Below are positions 45,690 to 58,215 of a DNA stretch of 64,000 bases, in pieces; position 1 is the stretch's first letter; every line of letters begins with the position of its first letter. Under the pieces are notes generated by a model, which was given only the letters and a program-made list of their open reading frames with translations, ran no database searches and was not told the origin of the DNA. A program made the translations under genes and the position numbers. Source of the stretch: Gnetum montanum (taxonomy: Eukaryota; Streptophyta; Gnetopsida; Gnetales; Gnetaceae); NCBI GenBank assembly GCA_015680685.1, contig MNCI01015029.1:194741-258740 (forward strand). Direction: 5' to 3'.

Positions 45690-48600
45690 TTTACATGAGA
45701 TTTGAAAAGGTAATGCCTATAAATTGAGTAGCATTGTCAAAAATAAGTGCACATGGCATACCAAACATATTTACAACATTTTGTTGTACAAATTGAGTAG
45801 CTGTGGAAGATGTATAGTTGGTGAAGGTTGCTACATCTACCCATTTCCTATAAGAGTCAATAATGAATATGATGTATGCATTTTCATTTGACATGGATGT
45901 GATGGGATCCATGAAGTCAATGCCCTAGATATCAAAGGATTCTAGTGGTTGGATCCACTGCTAAAGTCCCTCCATACAAGCATTCATCCCACCATTACAT
46001 TTGCAACATTCACAAGAGAAGATGAATTGGTAAGTGTCCCTAGAGAGTGTTAGCCAGTAATACCCTATCATCAAGATCTTAATGGCCATGCATCTCCCAT
46101 CATAGTGGTCGCCACAAGGGTCATTATGAGCATCTTGGAGGATGCATAGTTGGTCAACATTAGGAACACACAAATGAACAAGGTTATCAACACACACCTT
46201 GTATAGGTGCTAATTGATCTTCATGAAGTGTTTGGCTTGATGAAGAAACTATTGTTTCTTCTTATTATCTAGCTCTTATGACATCTCCAAAGTGAGAAGG
46301 TAGGTAAGGATGCCATTATACTAGTTAGATTCATTGGACAATTATTCATTTATAGCATTACCAATGAGGATTTTATTAGAAAATTGATTAGAAAGTGAGA
46401 TATCCTTCTCTTTGTTGTCCCATCTCTACTAAAACAAGTGGTCAGTGATCACATTCTTAGTTTTCTTTAGATCTATCATCATGAGATCGAATTCCTACAA
46501 GATCACTAGCCATCGTATGACATAGGGGCTTACCGTTGGTTTGTTCATGAGAAAGTGAATTGCACTATGATCTATATGCATGAACACCTTGTACTCAAGC
46601 ACATAGTGTTTGAATATCTCTAATGTAAACACCATTACCATCAATTTTTTCTCTATCATGAGGCAATTTAGCTTTGCATCCAAAATGCTTTAGCTCACAT
46701 AGTGGATGTAGTATGAATGTTTTTGATCATCCAACTATGTGAGCATGGCTTCCAAGGCATAATTTGATGCATTTTTCATGATATGAAATGGCCTAGACTA
46801 GTCAGGTGCTCATAGGATTGGAGTTTCTATAAGCTTTTGCTTGAGTTTTTTATATCCATTCTTGCATTCCTCAGTTTAGATGAACAAAGCATCCTTCCTT
46901 GTAAGCTCCATTAATGATTTGGTGATCTTAAAGAAATTCTCTATGAAGCACCAGTAGTAGCTAGCATGATCAAGGAATGACTAAACATATTTGATAGTTT
47001 CTTGTTGGTGGGTAATTCCTTGGATGACCTTTATTTTTTTAGGATCCACATTAATCCTTGCTTGTGATATTTTGTGCCCCAAAACAATGCCCTCTTGGAT
47101 CATTAGATGACTCTTTTGCCAATTGATTTGAAGGTTGGTCTCCACACATATTTTTAGCACTTTCTCAAGGCAGTCCAAGGCTTGCTTAAATGTAGTACCA
47201 TAGGTGGAGAAGTCTTCCATGAAGACTTCCACCCTGCTACCATTCTGCTATTGAAAGATTCTTAGGATAAGGCATTGGAATGTTGTAGGGGCATTGCATA
47301 GGCCAAATGGAATCTTTTTGATGAAAAATTTCCCTAGAGACTTATGAATGTGGTTTTTTCCTGATCTTTGGGTGCAATCTGGATTTCGTTATAGCCAGTA
47401 TAACCATCTAGAAAGCTATCATAGTAATGCCTAGGGATGGTATCTAATACTTGGTCCACAAATGACAATAGAAAATGATCTTTGTAGGTTGCTATCTTCA
47501 ATAACCTTAAGCCAATATAGATCCTCCACTTGTTACCTTTCTTTGGTACNNNNNNNNNNNNNNNNNNNNNNNNNNNNNNNNNNNNNNNNNNNNNNNNNNN
47601 NNNNNNNNNNNNNNNNNNNNNNNNNNNNNNNNNNNNNNNNNNNNNNNNNNNNNNNNNNNNNNNNNNNNNNNNNNNNNNNNNNNNNNNNNNNNNNNNNNNN
47701 NNNNNNNNNNNNNNNNNNNNNNNNNNNNNNNNNNNNNNNNNNNNNNNNNNNNNNNNNNNNNNNNNNNNNNNAGTCTCTCAGTTAGTTTCATGCATATTGT
47801 TAAGCTATTATTAGGATCAACTATCAGCCATTGGATGTCATTCTATTTTGTGGCTTCTACATATAGGCACCTTTAAATTTTAGGCACATCTACATGCTAC
47901 CTACATGCTATGATAAATGTACTTTTAATGAACCATAGTTTCTATACATAGTTGAACCCTATGTCATTGTACGTGATGCATGAAAATAACTTCTTCTCAA
48001 TCTTTCCAAATTCTTTTTCCTCATAAATATCCAAGGAGAGGCCTCTAATTTCCAACTATGCATCAATGATGCTTAACCAAGCCTTTTCCATGATGATTGG
48101 AATGTCTCCCTTGAAATTATCAACACAGATCACTTGGAAGTTAGAAGGATAGGACCACCCATAGATGGTGGTCAAAATGTCCTCCATCAATCCCAAGGAA
48201 ATAGTGATGGATTGATCTGCCAACTCAAGATGAATTTTGCTCTTCTTAAGTGGAGGCAAGCTTTAGGCTTTGTACATCTCATGGAAAATTAAATTTACAC
48301 TAGAACTTGAGTCAAGAAGAGCTTTACAAGGCTCATTCTCAATGATTTGCAAATATATTAGGGGACTTCCAGGATTAGATCTTTTTCTAGGAAGGTGACT
48401 AGCTTTTATCCAATTAGTAATAGCATGGGTCAACATCATGGTATGCACTTTCGGAGGCATTTGATTTGAAGGGCTCTCGAACAGGTTGGTAGAGGATGAG
48501 GAAGAAGTTGGATCATTAGTTGTAGGTGTATATAAGGGCTTTGTAGAACTATTGGTTTGAATGAAGGTTTTTTTTAGGGTTTATGTTGTAAATCACTCAG

Positions 48601-50040
48601 TTGAGGAGCCAGCTATAAGTTAACAACCCTTGCGACATTACATTGTTGTAGCTAGGCTAAAATTTTGCCTCGCATTGATGGAGCAGGTAGTAATTGAGTT
48701 GAGGAAAGAGGGACATAAGCAAAAGGATGAGGAGGGTAATGAGGGAATGGGGATTCCTCTCTTGGATATTAGGCTCTATAGTATTTAGGAGGAGATAGTG
48801 ATGCTAGAATGAAATGTGACTAGAAGAGTCATGCGAAAAAATGGATTGTTGAAAATAGTATCCATATGGATTTTGCTGCCACTAAGGGTACTATTGCCTT
48901 GGTGGTGGCATCCCCCATGAATTTAGGTGCTACTACTGATGGTACTACTCAGAAGGTTGTGGTGGAGCTCCACTCAAATAGTAGGCTTATTGTTGGTGGA
49001 ACTGCCTTGGGTTGTTTTGAGGATAAGGTAACCTTTTGGATGCTTTCCTTCTTGCCAGTCTAGGATTTAGAGAATACATCTTAGACTCCTATAATTGTGA
49101 CATAATAGGATAACATTCGTTGGGATGTTCATATTGGTAGAAGTCACACCCACCATGATCATTTGATTTAGAATCCATAACCTCTTCTATTGTAGCAGCC
49201 TTACCCTTACCCCTTTGTTGGGCATGTTCAGCTTCCTTCCTTCTCCTGCAATCATGATCACTACTTTGCTTTTTGGATTGCTTTTCTATTTTCAAATTAG
49301 TTTGAAACTTCTCATCGAAAGAGTCCTACATTTTGTCTACCTTAGCCAAAATGTTGGAAAAAAACTTTTAAATCACTAAGATCTTTCGTTGCACCATTTC
49401 ATCAAGCAATGCTTCCTCATTATCACAAAATAAGACCTCCCTTTTGTGGATGTAAGGGCCCTAGTTGTACTCTTCTATACTTTTCATTTTTCTTAACTCT
49501 TCTTCTTCTTTGGAAACTTGCTCAATGAGCCTTTGGATTTAATGGACTCTAAGTTTTGAAAGTCTCCCTCAGGCATAGATCCCAAGAATTCTCCTCATTT
49601 CTATGCAGAGCCCATCTATGATATGGAAAGGTTACTCCCATTAAGAATAACCATAGCTAGGACATTAATGCAAAAGAAAATAGTACCTACCCATGATTGC
49701 ATATAAGGGTTCATGTGTTCCTTGTTTCCAACCTGAGATCTACTTTCTCAAGTTGGACACTCAAGAGTACATTTGATACTTGTCATTGAAGAGCTCAAGA
49801 ATTGTACTCCATCAATGGATTGATTCTAGCTCTAAATAATAGTACCAAATTTAGCTTTCTTGATTAGTTTTTTTTGGAACAACTTTAACTTTTGCCCTTT
49901 TTTTGATGTTCTATAAGGCACAGGCATTGTGAAAGGTTTGAAGATGATTTTGTGGATCTAACTTGTATCCCCCTTCAAACTTAGGGATATTATTCATATC
50001 CAACCATTTAATTATGCTTTCATAAAACCAATTTCAAAAA
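45690..50040 (-). mobile_element. LTR-less Athila-like internal region, reverse orientation
   Basis: The minus strand holds gag to integrase of a second Athila-like element. Gag: 50,040-48,470 (FEGGYKLDPQNHLQTFHNA; knuckle CDFYQYEHPNEC near 49,145). Protease: 48,460-48,056 (KALLDSSSSVNLI, where DSS replaces DSG). RT: about 47,450-46,981 (EVFMEDFSTYG, CVETNLQINWQKSHLMI). RNase H: about 46,800-46,495. Integrase: 46,197-45,691 (IIDSYRKWVDVA, ALIFDNATQF). Part of RT falls in the N gap. No LTRs of its own are visible, and it lies between the pol and the 3' LTR of the plus-strand relative. Confidence 0.82.
47550..47771. other. assembly gap
   Basis: 222 undetermined bases (N) lie within the RT region of the reverse-strand element. 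Any frame crossing it is meaningless. Confidence 1.
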
Positions 50041-50076
50041 CCAATGATAAGGGGAATAAAATAATGGGGGAGCAAC

Positions 50077-51184
50077 TGTCACCTAAAACATGAAGAAATC
50101 TACATCATGCTTAATTATGTTTTATTTTGTTATGCTTTTGTTGTGTGTGTCAATCATGTATTACATGGTAATTTTGTAATACCACTCTAACAAAGATGTG
50201 GCATTCATAGTAGTATTAGTCATGTAAATATGTGTCATGATGTCAAAGTCCATGTAACCCCACAAGTTTGTAAGGAACTCTATCCCCTTTTTGTTTGAAA
50301 TCAAGGACGAGTCTTTACTCAGTCATAGGGGTATGATGAAACATTATTGCAAAGGAATACGATATCATATCTATGTTATTGTAAATGCCATATTGTAGCC
50401 CTACATACATCATCATAGATACAATGTAGTTAGTCATAGTCATGACTATAAATAAAAGCCGACCATCATGTTGAAATTAGCCCAACACTTAGCAAAATCC
50501 TTGCAGTTTATTTTCTTGAAGTTAGAGTTAGTATGAATGCTTGTAGTGTGGTGAATTATAGTTGTACAAAATCTTTATTCCAGTGGATTATTCTTAGATA
50601 CAATTCATGAATAGTAATAAAGATCAAAACTATTCTTCATCATTGTAGCATATCAGTTAGACTAGGTTTACTTTCCTATGATGTTTATTTTTACTAAGTC
50701 ATTTACTATTCTAGTCTCCTTAGTAAGGTGAAATAAGTACAACTATTTTCAAGAATAAAGTATAATTATTTGGTAATCCAGTAGTGACTTTACTTAATTT
50801 TTTTAGTAGTAAAGTTATTTGGTAATCCTAATAATAGTTACATCATCCCAAAACATGTACAAAAAATCAGGGATAGATACTTATCATCATAGGATAGAAA
50901 AACTTTACATTTCCATTGTACTTAGAGATAGAGTTTAGATTTTACCTTCATCATGTTTACACTTAGCATTTTTAATAGCCAACAATATCAATTTATTATA
51001 TACCTCACTAAGAGTTAAACTATACACTTTGCACCTTACTAACTATAAGTGAGAAGACAACAATCATGAACTTACTGTCATCTTACTAGTATACTTACAT
51101 TGTCCATCTACAAATTACGATATGATCACACAGGAATACTTTTGACTTATATGGTTGAGTGTTGGAATACCCAACTACTCATCA
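50077..51184 (+). repeat. 3' LTR of the Athila-like element
   Basis: Starts TGTCACC after a purine-rich AATGGGGGAGCAAC and ends ACTCATCA. A TATAAATA box lies near 50,448. It resembles 38,880-39,791 in its last 400 bases. Confidence 0.6.
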
Positions 51185-51339
51185 AAAAGGATAATAATGA
51201 TGAGTAGAGGTATGTGTAGTAAAGGCACTAGGAAATACAATTTACTAAACATAATATCTAATGAGCAACAAGGTACCCCTATGCCCAACCATACAAATCA
51301 CAAGCGTTCATTCACTCTCCAGTCAAATTCTATGGATGG
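51185..51339. other. flank between Athila-like LTR and Tat-2
   Basis: A short stretch whose last 70 bases resemble 38,744-38,815 near the left border of the same Athila-like element. GATGG directly before 51,340 would be the Tat-2 target duplication; its partner is outside the window. Confidence 0.4.
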
Positions 51340-51554
51340 TGTACTGTCTGAAATCATCGACGTAAGGCTGGAGGAAAATGAATGCCGAAAGATCTCTGGA
51401 GAGATACAGATGACCCTGCCTTCGTGTGAGGGAAAGCTGGAAAAACGAAGGCAGAGTGCCTTGGATGGTTTGCACGCAGATCAAATAAGGACTTCCCCAA
51501 GCATACGCTATTGCCTATGCTGGGATTATCATCACAAACGTAAAACAGAGAAAA

Positions 51555-51625
51555 TAATGTAATGCAATGTAACGTGAAGTAATGTAATGAAATGTAACGA
51601 GACATAATGAAATGTAATGGAACAT
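51555..51625. repeat. degenerate microsatellite (A/G)TGTAATG
   Basis: A run of TGTAATGCAATGTAACGTGA-like words, with ATGTAATG and AATGAAATGTAA recurring. It lies inside the U5-side part of the Tat-2 LTR. Confidence 0.7.
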
Positions 51626-52289
51626 AAATGTAGATAGAATGTATGCAGGAACATGCAATGAAATGGAACAATGCAAAAAATAATTTAAAATAGGACAATG
51701 GATGGCAAATAATAAACAATGCTGTATTAATCAACAAGATGTGCACCGGTCAAAATGTAGTTGCGTTGCAAGTTGACCATTAAGCTCCGATGTGAGGTGT
51801 TTACAGGCACTGGAAATCACGTGCGTCTGGGCTCAAGATTGCTTGTTTTCTTGCTTCAAATTTTGCCAACCCCATTTATCTTCATGAACAGGGTATTTAT
51901 GCATTTGTCTAGGCCAAGGAGTAGGAATGAATGAGATCGATGGCTGCAAGATGAGAGAAAAATGGTTCGCATGACAGGTGTACGTGGGAAACTACATTCT
52001 AGATCAGGTGCACTGTATCTTACAATGCAAGCTAGCTTAAACTCATGGAAGCAACATAAGAGCTTGACAAGCTTACAAATGGTGAATCTTACAATGAAAA
52101 TTTACAATGAATTTGCACATAAGATTTGACTCCAGCTCGCTTGGAACTTCATGGTCTCTTGGATCGACTGCTACAGGACATTGATTTGGGTGGTTCTATG
52201 GATGTTTGAAATATTTTTTGTTTCATCAAGGTTGTCAGTGTGAGTTGATCTTGCCCTGGCATGTCTTCGGTATGTGTATGAAATGCTCT

Positions 52290-52930
52290 AGGCCACTTTT
52301 GGCTTCTCACGCTGGGCTCATGTTGTCAGCATGACCTGGGCGTGAGTTAGTTGGAATGATTCATTTCACATCAAATCTTGATTTTCGAGGCCTATCCTTC
52401 AAGTGTAACTATTGCCTACCCTTGGGAGCCACCTAGATGTTGATTTTGAGCCTGTTTGTGCTTGATTTGAGCCATTTTAGTAACTCATGCTGGGCTCACG
52501 CTATTAGCGTGACCTGGGCATGACCTGGGCATGAGCTGGCCATGAGCTAGGTGTAACCAAGCCAAAATGCCATGTTTCACACCCAAAATTTGATTTTCTT
52601 GGAGCCTGTTAATAAGTAGAACTATTACCTATCCTTAGGAGCTGAGTTGATGCTGAAATTGTGCTTGGGAGTGCTTGTTTGGACTAGTTTCTGTTTGGTC
52701 ACGCTCAGCTCATGCTCCAACGTGACCCCAGTGTGAGCAGTAAAAATAGTGTATTTTTGAGCTTGAAATTAGGATTCTGAGGGCTAGGAACCTGGGGTAA
52801 CCATTAGTGGACCTTTAGGGTGACTCGTACCTTCAAAATTAGGCCATTTTAACACTATTTTGAGGCTGTTCTGAGTCACTCACGCTAGGAGCAAGCTAGC
52901 CTTACAACATGAGCAAGCTGGCTTGAGTTC
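52290..52930 (-). repeat. CACGCT…AGCGTG palindromic word cluster in Tat-2 LTR
   Basis: Copies of CTCACGCTGGGCTCATG, GGGCTCACGCTATTAGCGTG, TCACGCTCAGCTCATG and CACGCTAGGAGC recur at about 52,298, 52,490, 52,697 and 52,876, with CATGACCTGGGC(A/G)TGA partners. The architecture parallels the GCTAC cluster in the Tat-1 LTR, though the word is unrelated. Confidence 0.7.
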
Positions 52931-53022
52931 CATACCGTAGTCGAGAGTTTTCTTCTCAAGACTCAAGAGGCTCTAAATTGTTCTCATTTAAAAGTGTTGA
53001 GCTGAAATTTTGTGGTGTTTCA

Positions 53023-53035
53023 TTGGCCCCTCTTT
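53023..53035 (-). other. Tat-2 polypurine tract
   Basis: On the minus strand AAAGAGGGGCCAA directly precedes the LTR start TGAAACA. It is identical to Tat-1. Confidence 0.85.
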
Positions 53036-54225
53036 GTTGATGTCTGAAGGAATCTACTCGAGAGGCATTGACAAAGAAGTACAAAACACCATGAACAACT
53101 AATTACCAAGCATTGTCTATTGGCCCCTGGCCAGATGTCATCGCACTGTGCTCAAAAGTACATTGGGTTGAGGGAAATGTAGTTTAGGGGAAGAAGGGGA
53201 TTGGTTGTGACCATGGAAATTGAAAGATGATCAAGGGTTATAAGTGTTGCCAAAATTGTGGGAGAGTAGTGTTCTCTCGTGAACAAGTTGTGTCATCGGT
53301 CTTTGTCAATAGCTGGGTTTTCAGTAGACTTAGAAGCAAGACACTAGAGGTGTGTTCTTTGGAGAAATGGAACCCTTGTGTTATGTTTAAGGGGGCCCGT
53401 TGTAAATAGCCAAAGCCATGAGATGATATGCCACATGATCATTTTGGCATGAGTGTTTTCCCAAGACAATTTTCTTCTCACCTAGGGCTTGTATGAGAAG
53501 AGCCAACGATCTTTGGTCTATGATGTCCATGGGGTCATGGAGACCTTTTCCATGCATTTTTCTCTTTGAACTTTTTTGTTCTCTTTTTCTTTTGATTTTA
53601 TTTTTTTTCTTTTCTTTTTTCTTTTTTCTTTTTTGGTCCCTTTGAAGGAGCTTGCTTTTTGTGCCGTACTCATGTTCATGTGCTTACATTTGTATCATGT
53701 GGTTGCATTTGTATCATGTGCTATGCATTGTGTTTTGTGCTAAAATTGCTTAGGAAATCATAGTGGACAATAGTGCATCAAGAGTTTTGGGATGAATATT
53801 GTATCAAGGTACTATAATTGAGTAGGGTAAAAGGATCATGATGAGGAATGGGGAATGCTTCAGGAGTTGGAAATGTACTTATGAATAGATTGATTAACCT
53901 AGTTGTGAGCATCAGGAAGAATGTGATACCTTGTCAACACAATGAAATGCATCTATGCATGAACACCTCAAGTGTGTCATCCTACAAACACCACACTAAG
54001 GGAGCAAGAGAAACAAAAATGATTTAGTTAGCTAAAGAACTTTAAACTTGAATGTAACTGATGGAATGGAGCCATCATGTGGAATTTCAAGGCAAATAGA
54101 GTCTTCGAACAATAGTTAGTTTCATCTCGATCGATGTGACAAATCAAGTGGCATGTCCTTGGTGAACACATATAGCCAACTGCAGTAGCATGCCTTTTCA
54201 AATGACACCATGTTGTTGATGATGT
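53036..54225 (-). other. Tat-2 3' untranslated region
   Basis: No protein-like frame is seen. A long purine run on the minus strand (53,640-53,565, AAAAAAGAAAAAAG-type) may be a second polypurine tract or a simple repeat. Confidence 0.5.
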
Positions 54226-54229
54226 TGCC

Positions 54230-54535
54230 AGTTTATAGTCTTAGTGGACTATTGTGGATTAGTTTCACGTCATAATCCTTTGGACGTTGTTAGTTTATCA
54301 TTGTAGCGGATGGTGCAATGCTAGTTTATAGTCATGGAGGACTATGAAGAGGCTAGCTAGTTTATAGTCTTTGTGGACTCTGGTGAATGAGTGTGGCATT
54401 TTAATGTCATGTGAGACAGAGCTTTGTGGTGTCGATTTACTGTCATGATGCCAGGATGTTCTATGGTGCTAGTTTTAAGTCATAGCTCCAAGACTATTCT
54501 GTGGTATCAGTTTTAGGTCATGATGCTAGGACCGT
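54230..54535 (-). repeat. Tat-2 motif block after pol
   Basis: On the plus strand TAGTTTATAGTC(T/A), TGCTAGTTTATAGTCATGG, CTAGTTTTAAGTCATAG and CAGTTTTAGGTCATGATG recur every 40-70 bases. Reverse-complemented these give the GACTATAAACTAGC / GACTTAAAACTAGC core seen in Tat-1. Confidence 0.8.
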
Positions 54536-54552
54536 GGCATACCTTAGGATCA

Positions 54553-57500
54553 TCAGATGTAGAATGGTTTTAGGTACACGTGATTTGTAGGATTGGCCAA
54601 TTCATTTCCATCCATGTCGGTAAGCTTGAATGCTCCATTATCATAGGCTTTAGTGACTAAGTAAGGTCCTTCCCAATTGGCTGAGAATTTGTATGAGCAT
54701 TCGTGGACCGCCTTGAAAACTAGGTCACCTTCCTTGATTGGCCGCTTATGTGGATTATGTTGATGACATCGTCGTTTCTATCTTTGATACCATTCAATTT
54801 GATCAAGCGCTTGTACCCTTTCTTCCTCCACGAAGTCAAGGTCAGCGATGCATAGTTCGTTGTTCTGGCTTTTATCAAGGAGGCTAGAGAGTGTTATCCG
54901 CAGTGAGGGAACCTATAACTCCAAAGGTAACACAACTTCAGATCTATATACCAGGCTATATGGTGTCTTACCTATGGATGTTCGATGCATTGTTCGGTAT
55001 GCCCATAATGCGTAGATTAACTGCTCGTGCCATCATCTCTTGCTTTGATTCAGCATTTTCTTGAGCACCATGATGATCATTTTATTCATAGATTCCACAT
55101 GACCATTGCTTTGTGGGTAATATGGTGATGAAAATGAGTGTTTAATACCTAGGCTTTCACAGAAGCTTTTAGTATCTGTACTGCTAAACTGTGGCCCATT
55201 ATCGGTGACTATGGTCATTAGGACATGAAAGCGGGTTACGATGTTTTCTAATATGAAGTTGCAAACATGTTTGGACATGGTTTTACTAAGGGGAATATAT
55301 TCTACCCATTTGGTGAAGTATTCAATCGCAGTGATGATGAAGCTATGTCCTACTGAAGATGGTGGTGTTATCGGCCCAATGATGTTTAATCCCCATTTTT
55401 GGAATGGCAATGTGAGTTGCGTAGTATGCAACTCATTAGGTGGTATGTGTATTAGGTTACAGTGCCTTTGTAAAATGTTGCATTTCTTAACCCTAGAGAA
55501 AAAATCGTACTCCATGTGTGGCTAGTAATATCCCAAACATCTAATTTTTGTTGCAATTGCTTTCGGCGCTATATGCCCTCCGTACACTCCTTCGTGAACC
55601 TATTCCACGATTGTTTGGTCGTCGATGCTACTAACGCATGTCAACAAGATGCCTTCATAGGACTTGTGACACAAGGTGTCTCCTATTAATGCATATTTCC
55701 TAGAGCATTTTTGCACCACGTCTTTTTGAACACTCGTTAGATGTTGTGCGGTTCACCTCGTAGAAGGTACTCTTTTATGTCATCGTACCACTCTATTGCT
55801 TGTGTAGTGCTGATGAACACTATGGGTATTTCATTGAGAGAGTTGATCACAGGTTTGGCATAATTTGTTATAGAACTAGGCAATGCATGGAACATCTCAA
55901 GTGTCATGTTCAAGGCTAGTGTGGCAAGTGCGTCAACAATGGTATTTTCATTCCTAGGAATATGTTGCATGTCTACGTTGATCAGTTGTTTTAGAAAGTG
56001 TTTAGTCAGGTCACAGTATGGTTGCAAATGCAGAGCTTTACATGTGTAGATCTCTATGAATTGATTGATTACTAACTGTGAGTCACCTCGAACTACAAGA
56101 TGTGTGATTCCCGAAGTTAGTGCCGCTATAAGACCTCTAAGAAGACCTTCGTACTCTGCCACATTGTTGGTGCAAGGGAAGTTTAGTCAATAGGAAAAGA
56201 GGTGAATTTCTTTTGAGGGATATTTTATGATGGCTACAACACTTCCCCCTCGGGAGGTGGATTCTCCATGAAAGTACAAGATTGCATCGTAATTATCAGG
56301 TACTACATCTATGCTGTTAACATCTTCATCAGGGAATTCAAGGTTGATTATTGCTTGATCTTTTGTCGGTGATGTGGTCAAATGATTGGCTATTGGTTGA
56401 CCCTTAGTGGAGGATTGAGCAACATAACGTAGGTCAAACTTTGCAATCATCACCTTCCATCTAGCTAACCCACTTGATTCATAGATGTTGTTGGTGATAG
56501 CTCGAAGCACGTTATCTTTGCAACTGATATTGACTTAGTTGTAGAAGAAGTAATGCCATTACTTTTTCAAGGAAAAGACAAGGGTAAAGCATGATCTCTC
56601 CATGTTGTTGTATCATTGTTCGTGGGAAACAAAGGCATGGATTAAATAGTAAATTAGGATCTCAGCTCCATCTTCTCATTTTTGGCAAAGCATGGATGCA
56701 ATAGATGTATTAGATGTCACAAGGTAGATGTAAAAAGGTTTATCATTTTACGGGGGATGAACTATTGGTAGTTGAGTCAACTCCATTTTTATGTTTTCAA
56801 AGAATTCTTGGCACTATTGAGTCCATTGAAAATGGATGTTCTTTCGTAGTAAATACTACATGGGTTTCAGCTTATCAGTTAGCTTCACGATAAAGCATCT
56901 GATGGATTGCAGTCTACCTTGCAGACCACGTAATTCAGTAAGGTCCCTAGGCAGTTGCATACTAGTTATTGCTTTAACCTTATCAGGGTCTACTCGTATA
57001 CCTATTTTAGAGACTATGAACCCAAGAATTTTTTCCGTCTTAACCCCAAAGATGAATTTCTTTGGGTTAAGCCTAAGGTTGTATTTGAGACAATGTTTGA
57101 GTACCAAATCTAAGTGCTTTGCATGTTGTTTGGTTATTTTGGACTTGACCACGATGTCGTCTACATAATCATTGAGTGAATTAAGCATGTAATCACTAAA
57201 TATATATGTCATTGCCCATTGATATGTGGCACCCACGTTTTTGAGACCAAATGGCATCATTGTATAACAGAACGTGCCCCAAGGTGTCATGAAGATCATC
57301 CTGAGTTGGTGTTCTGTGTTGATCCTGATTTGGTTGTATCTCGAGAATCCATCCATAAAGGATAATAATGCATGCCCAGTAGTTGAGTCAATGAGTTGAT
57401 CGATACTGGGTAGTGGGAAGTCATCCTTTATAGTGGCTACATTAAGGTCACGGAAGTCAATACATATGCGAATGCTTCTGTTCTTCTTAGGGACTACAAC

Positions 57501-58041
57501 AATGTTGGATACCTAATCGGCATAGTGAACAGCTCGGATGAAACCAGCTTGATAGAGATTTTTGATTTCATTATGAATTGCCAACACTACCTCAGGCCTA
57601 ACCTTGCATGCCTTTTGCTTTACTGGTCTAAGTTTTTCATCAAGGATGATGTTATGCTGGATGATGCATGGGTCCAGTCTTGGCATATCGGTATACGACC
57701 AAGTGAATGTTTTGATATTATTCTTCAGCACTTGTGTAATGTCATTGGCAATTTGCAGATTTAGTATAGTACTTAGTTTTAATGTTTTAACCTTGCCACT
57801 AGACATGGTGATGTGGACTTTGACGAGGGGATCCTCAGTGATGTTGTCAGCTTCTAAGTCCAAACTTTTAGTCATATCCTCGAGGTAGTCTAATGTTTCT
57901 TGAGTGGATGCCACGAAATTTTCATAACTTGACAATGAATTTAGATCAATGGATTCTAGAATGACTTCTGGTTTAATGGCCCCATGTGGTCCATTGATAG
58001 ACAACGGTGAAAATAGGCACTTGCTATCCATGCGTTTGCCC
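54553..58041 (-). pseudogene. Tat-2 pol: RT, RNase H, second RNase H, integrase
   Basis: The pre-RT region spans 58,041-57,660 (CLFSPLSINGPHGAIKPEV, KTLKLSTILN, IKTFTWSYTDMPRLDP). RT runs to about 56,860 and keeps MDGFSRYNQIRIN, MTPWGTFCYTMMPFGLKN and YVDDIVVKSK, with YxDD intact. The archaeal-type RNase H spans about 56,300-55,900 (AEYEGLLRGLIAALT, VVRGDSQLVINQF, NENTIVDALATLAL). Integrase spans 55,515-55,033: WGLNIIGPIT (first Asp is Asn), VTDNGPQFSST and PQSNGHVESMN. The C-terminal part ends at the TGA at 54,553 after YLKPFYI. A few stops and one indel near 57,500 and 56,520 break it, far fewer than in Tat-1. Confidence 0.92.
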
Positions 58042-58048
58042 CTACCAA
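58042..58048 (-). other. conserved splice-acceptor-like site before Tat-2 pol
   Basis: TTGGTAG on the minus strand directly before GGGCAAACGC, the first pol-like codons. Same sequence and place as in Tat-1 (22,785-22,791). Confidence 0.4.
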
Positions 58049-58159
58049 TTAAATAGAAAGCCACATGAGCAAGGGTGAGTTGCTATTTCTTGTAAAGTTA
58101 ATTTCTATGTCTCAATGAGACAAAGGCACACGGTGAATAATTTATCATCCTATACAGAC

Positions 58160-58215
58160 GCTTGGTAGTTTTAGGCCTTGCTCAGGCCAAGTGTGGCAGT
58201 TTAAGGCCATACAAG
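58160..58215 (-). repeat. Tat-2 motif block before pol
   Basis: Plus-strand GGTAGTTTTAGGCC and GGCAGTTTAAGGCC are two copies, 30 bases apart, of the reverse-complemented GGCCTTAAACTGCC core. Position matches block 2 of Tat-1. Confidence 0.65.

Larger units (their letters stand above)
38880..51184 (+). mobile_element. Athila-like gypsy element, old, interrupted
   Basis: A plus-strand element with a 5' LTR ending at 39,791, a PBS, gag, pol (42,280-45,147) and a 3' LTR at 50,077-51,184. The LTR ends are alike: both run through CATTGTCC or TTTTGTCC and TATATGGTTG or CATATGGTTG, to GTGTTGGA and end CATCA or TATCA. They are clearly diverged, so the element is old, or the two LTRs come from related insertions. 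RT motif order (LDGCNRYNQIHI, then FIDEFSMYG) fits the Athila lineage. A reverse-oriented relative occupies 45,690-50,040. Confidence 0.6.
51340..53022 (-). repeat. Tat-2 3' LTR
   Basis: On the minus strand it starts TGAAACACCACAAAATTTC at 53,022 and ends GACAGTACA at 51,340. It holds a CATAAATACCC TATA box at about 51,902-51,893, and a repeat region rich in TGTAATGAAA-like words at 51,555-51,625. Clustered CACGCTGGGCTCA palindromic words lie at 52,290-52,930. Confidence 0.82.

Noticed and set aside
47462-47814. Long open frames across 47,462-47,814
   Set aside because: They run through 222 undetermined bases, so the openness is an artefact.
48866-49063. 65-codon plus-strand frame starting MDFAATKG
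   Set aside because: It is the reverse of the Athila-like gag on the minus strand, and the residue pattern shows no domain.
53560-53643. Long pyrimidine run as the main Tat-2 PPT
   Set aside because: The 13-base AAAGAGGGGCCAA next to TGAAACA at 53,022 matches Tat-1 exactly and abuts the LTR. The long run lies 540 bases away with no LTR start.
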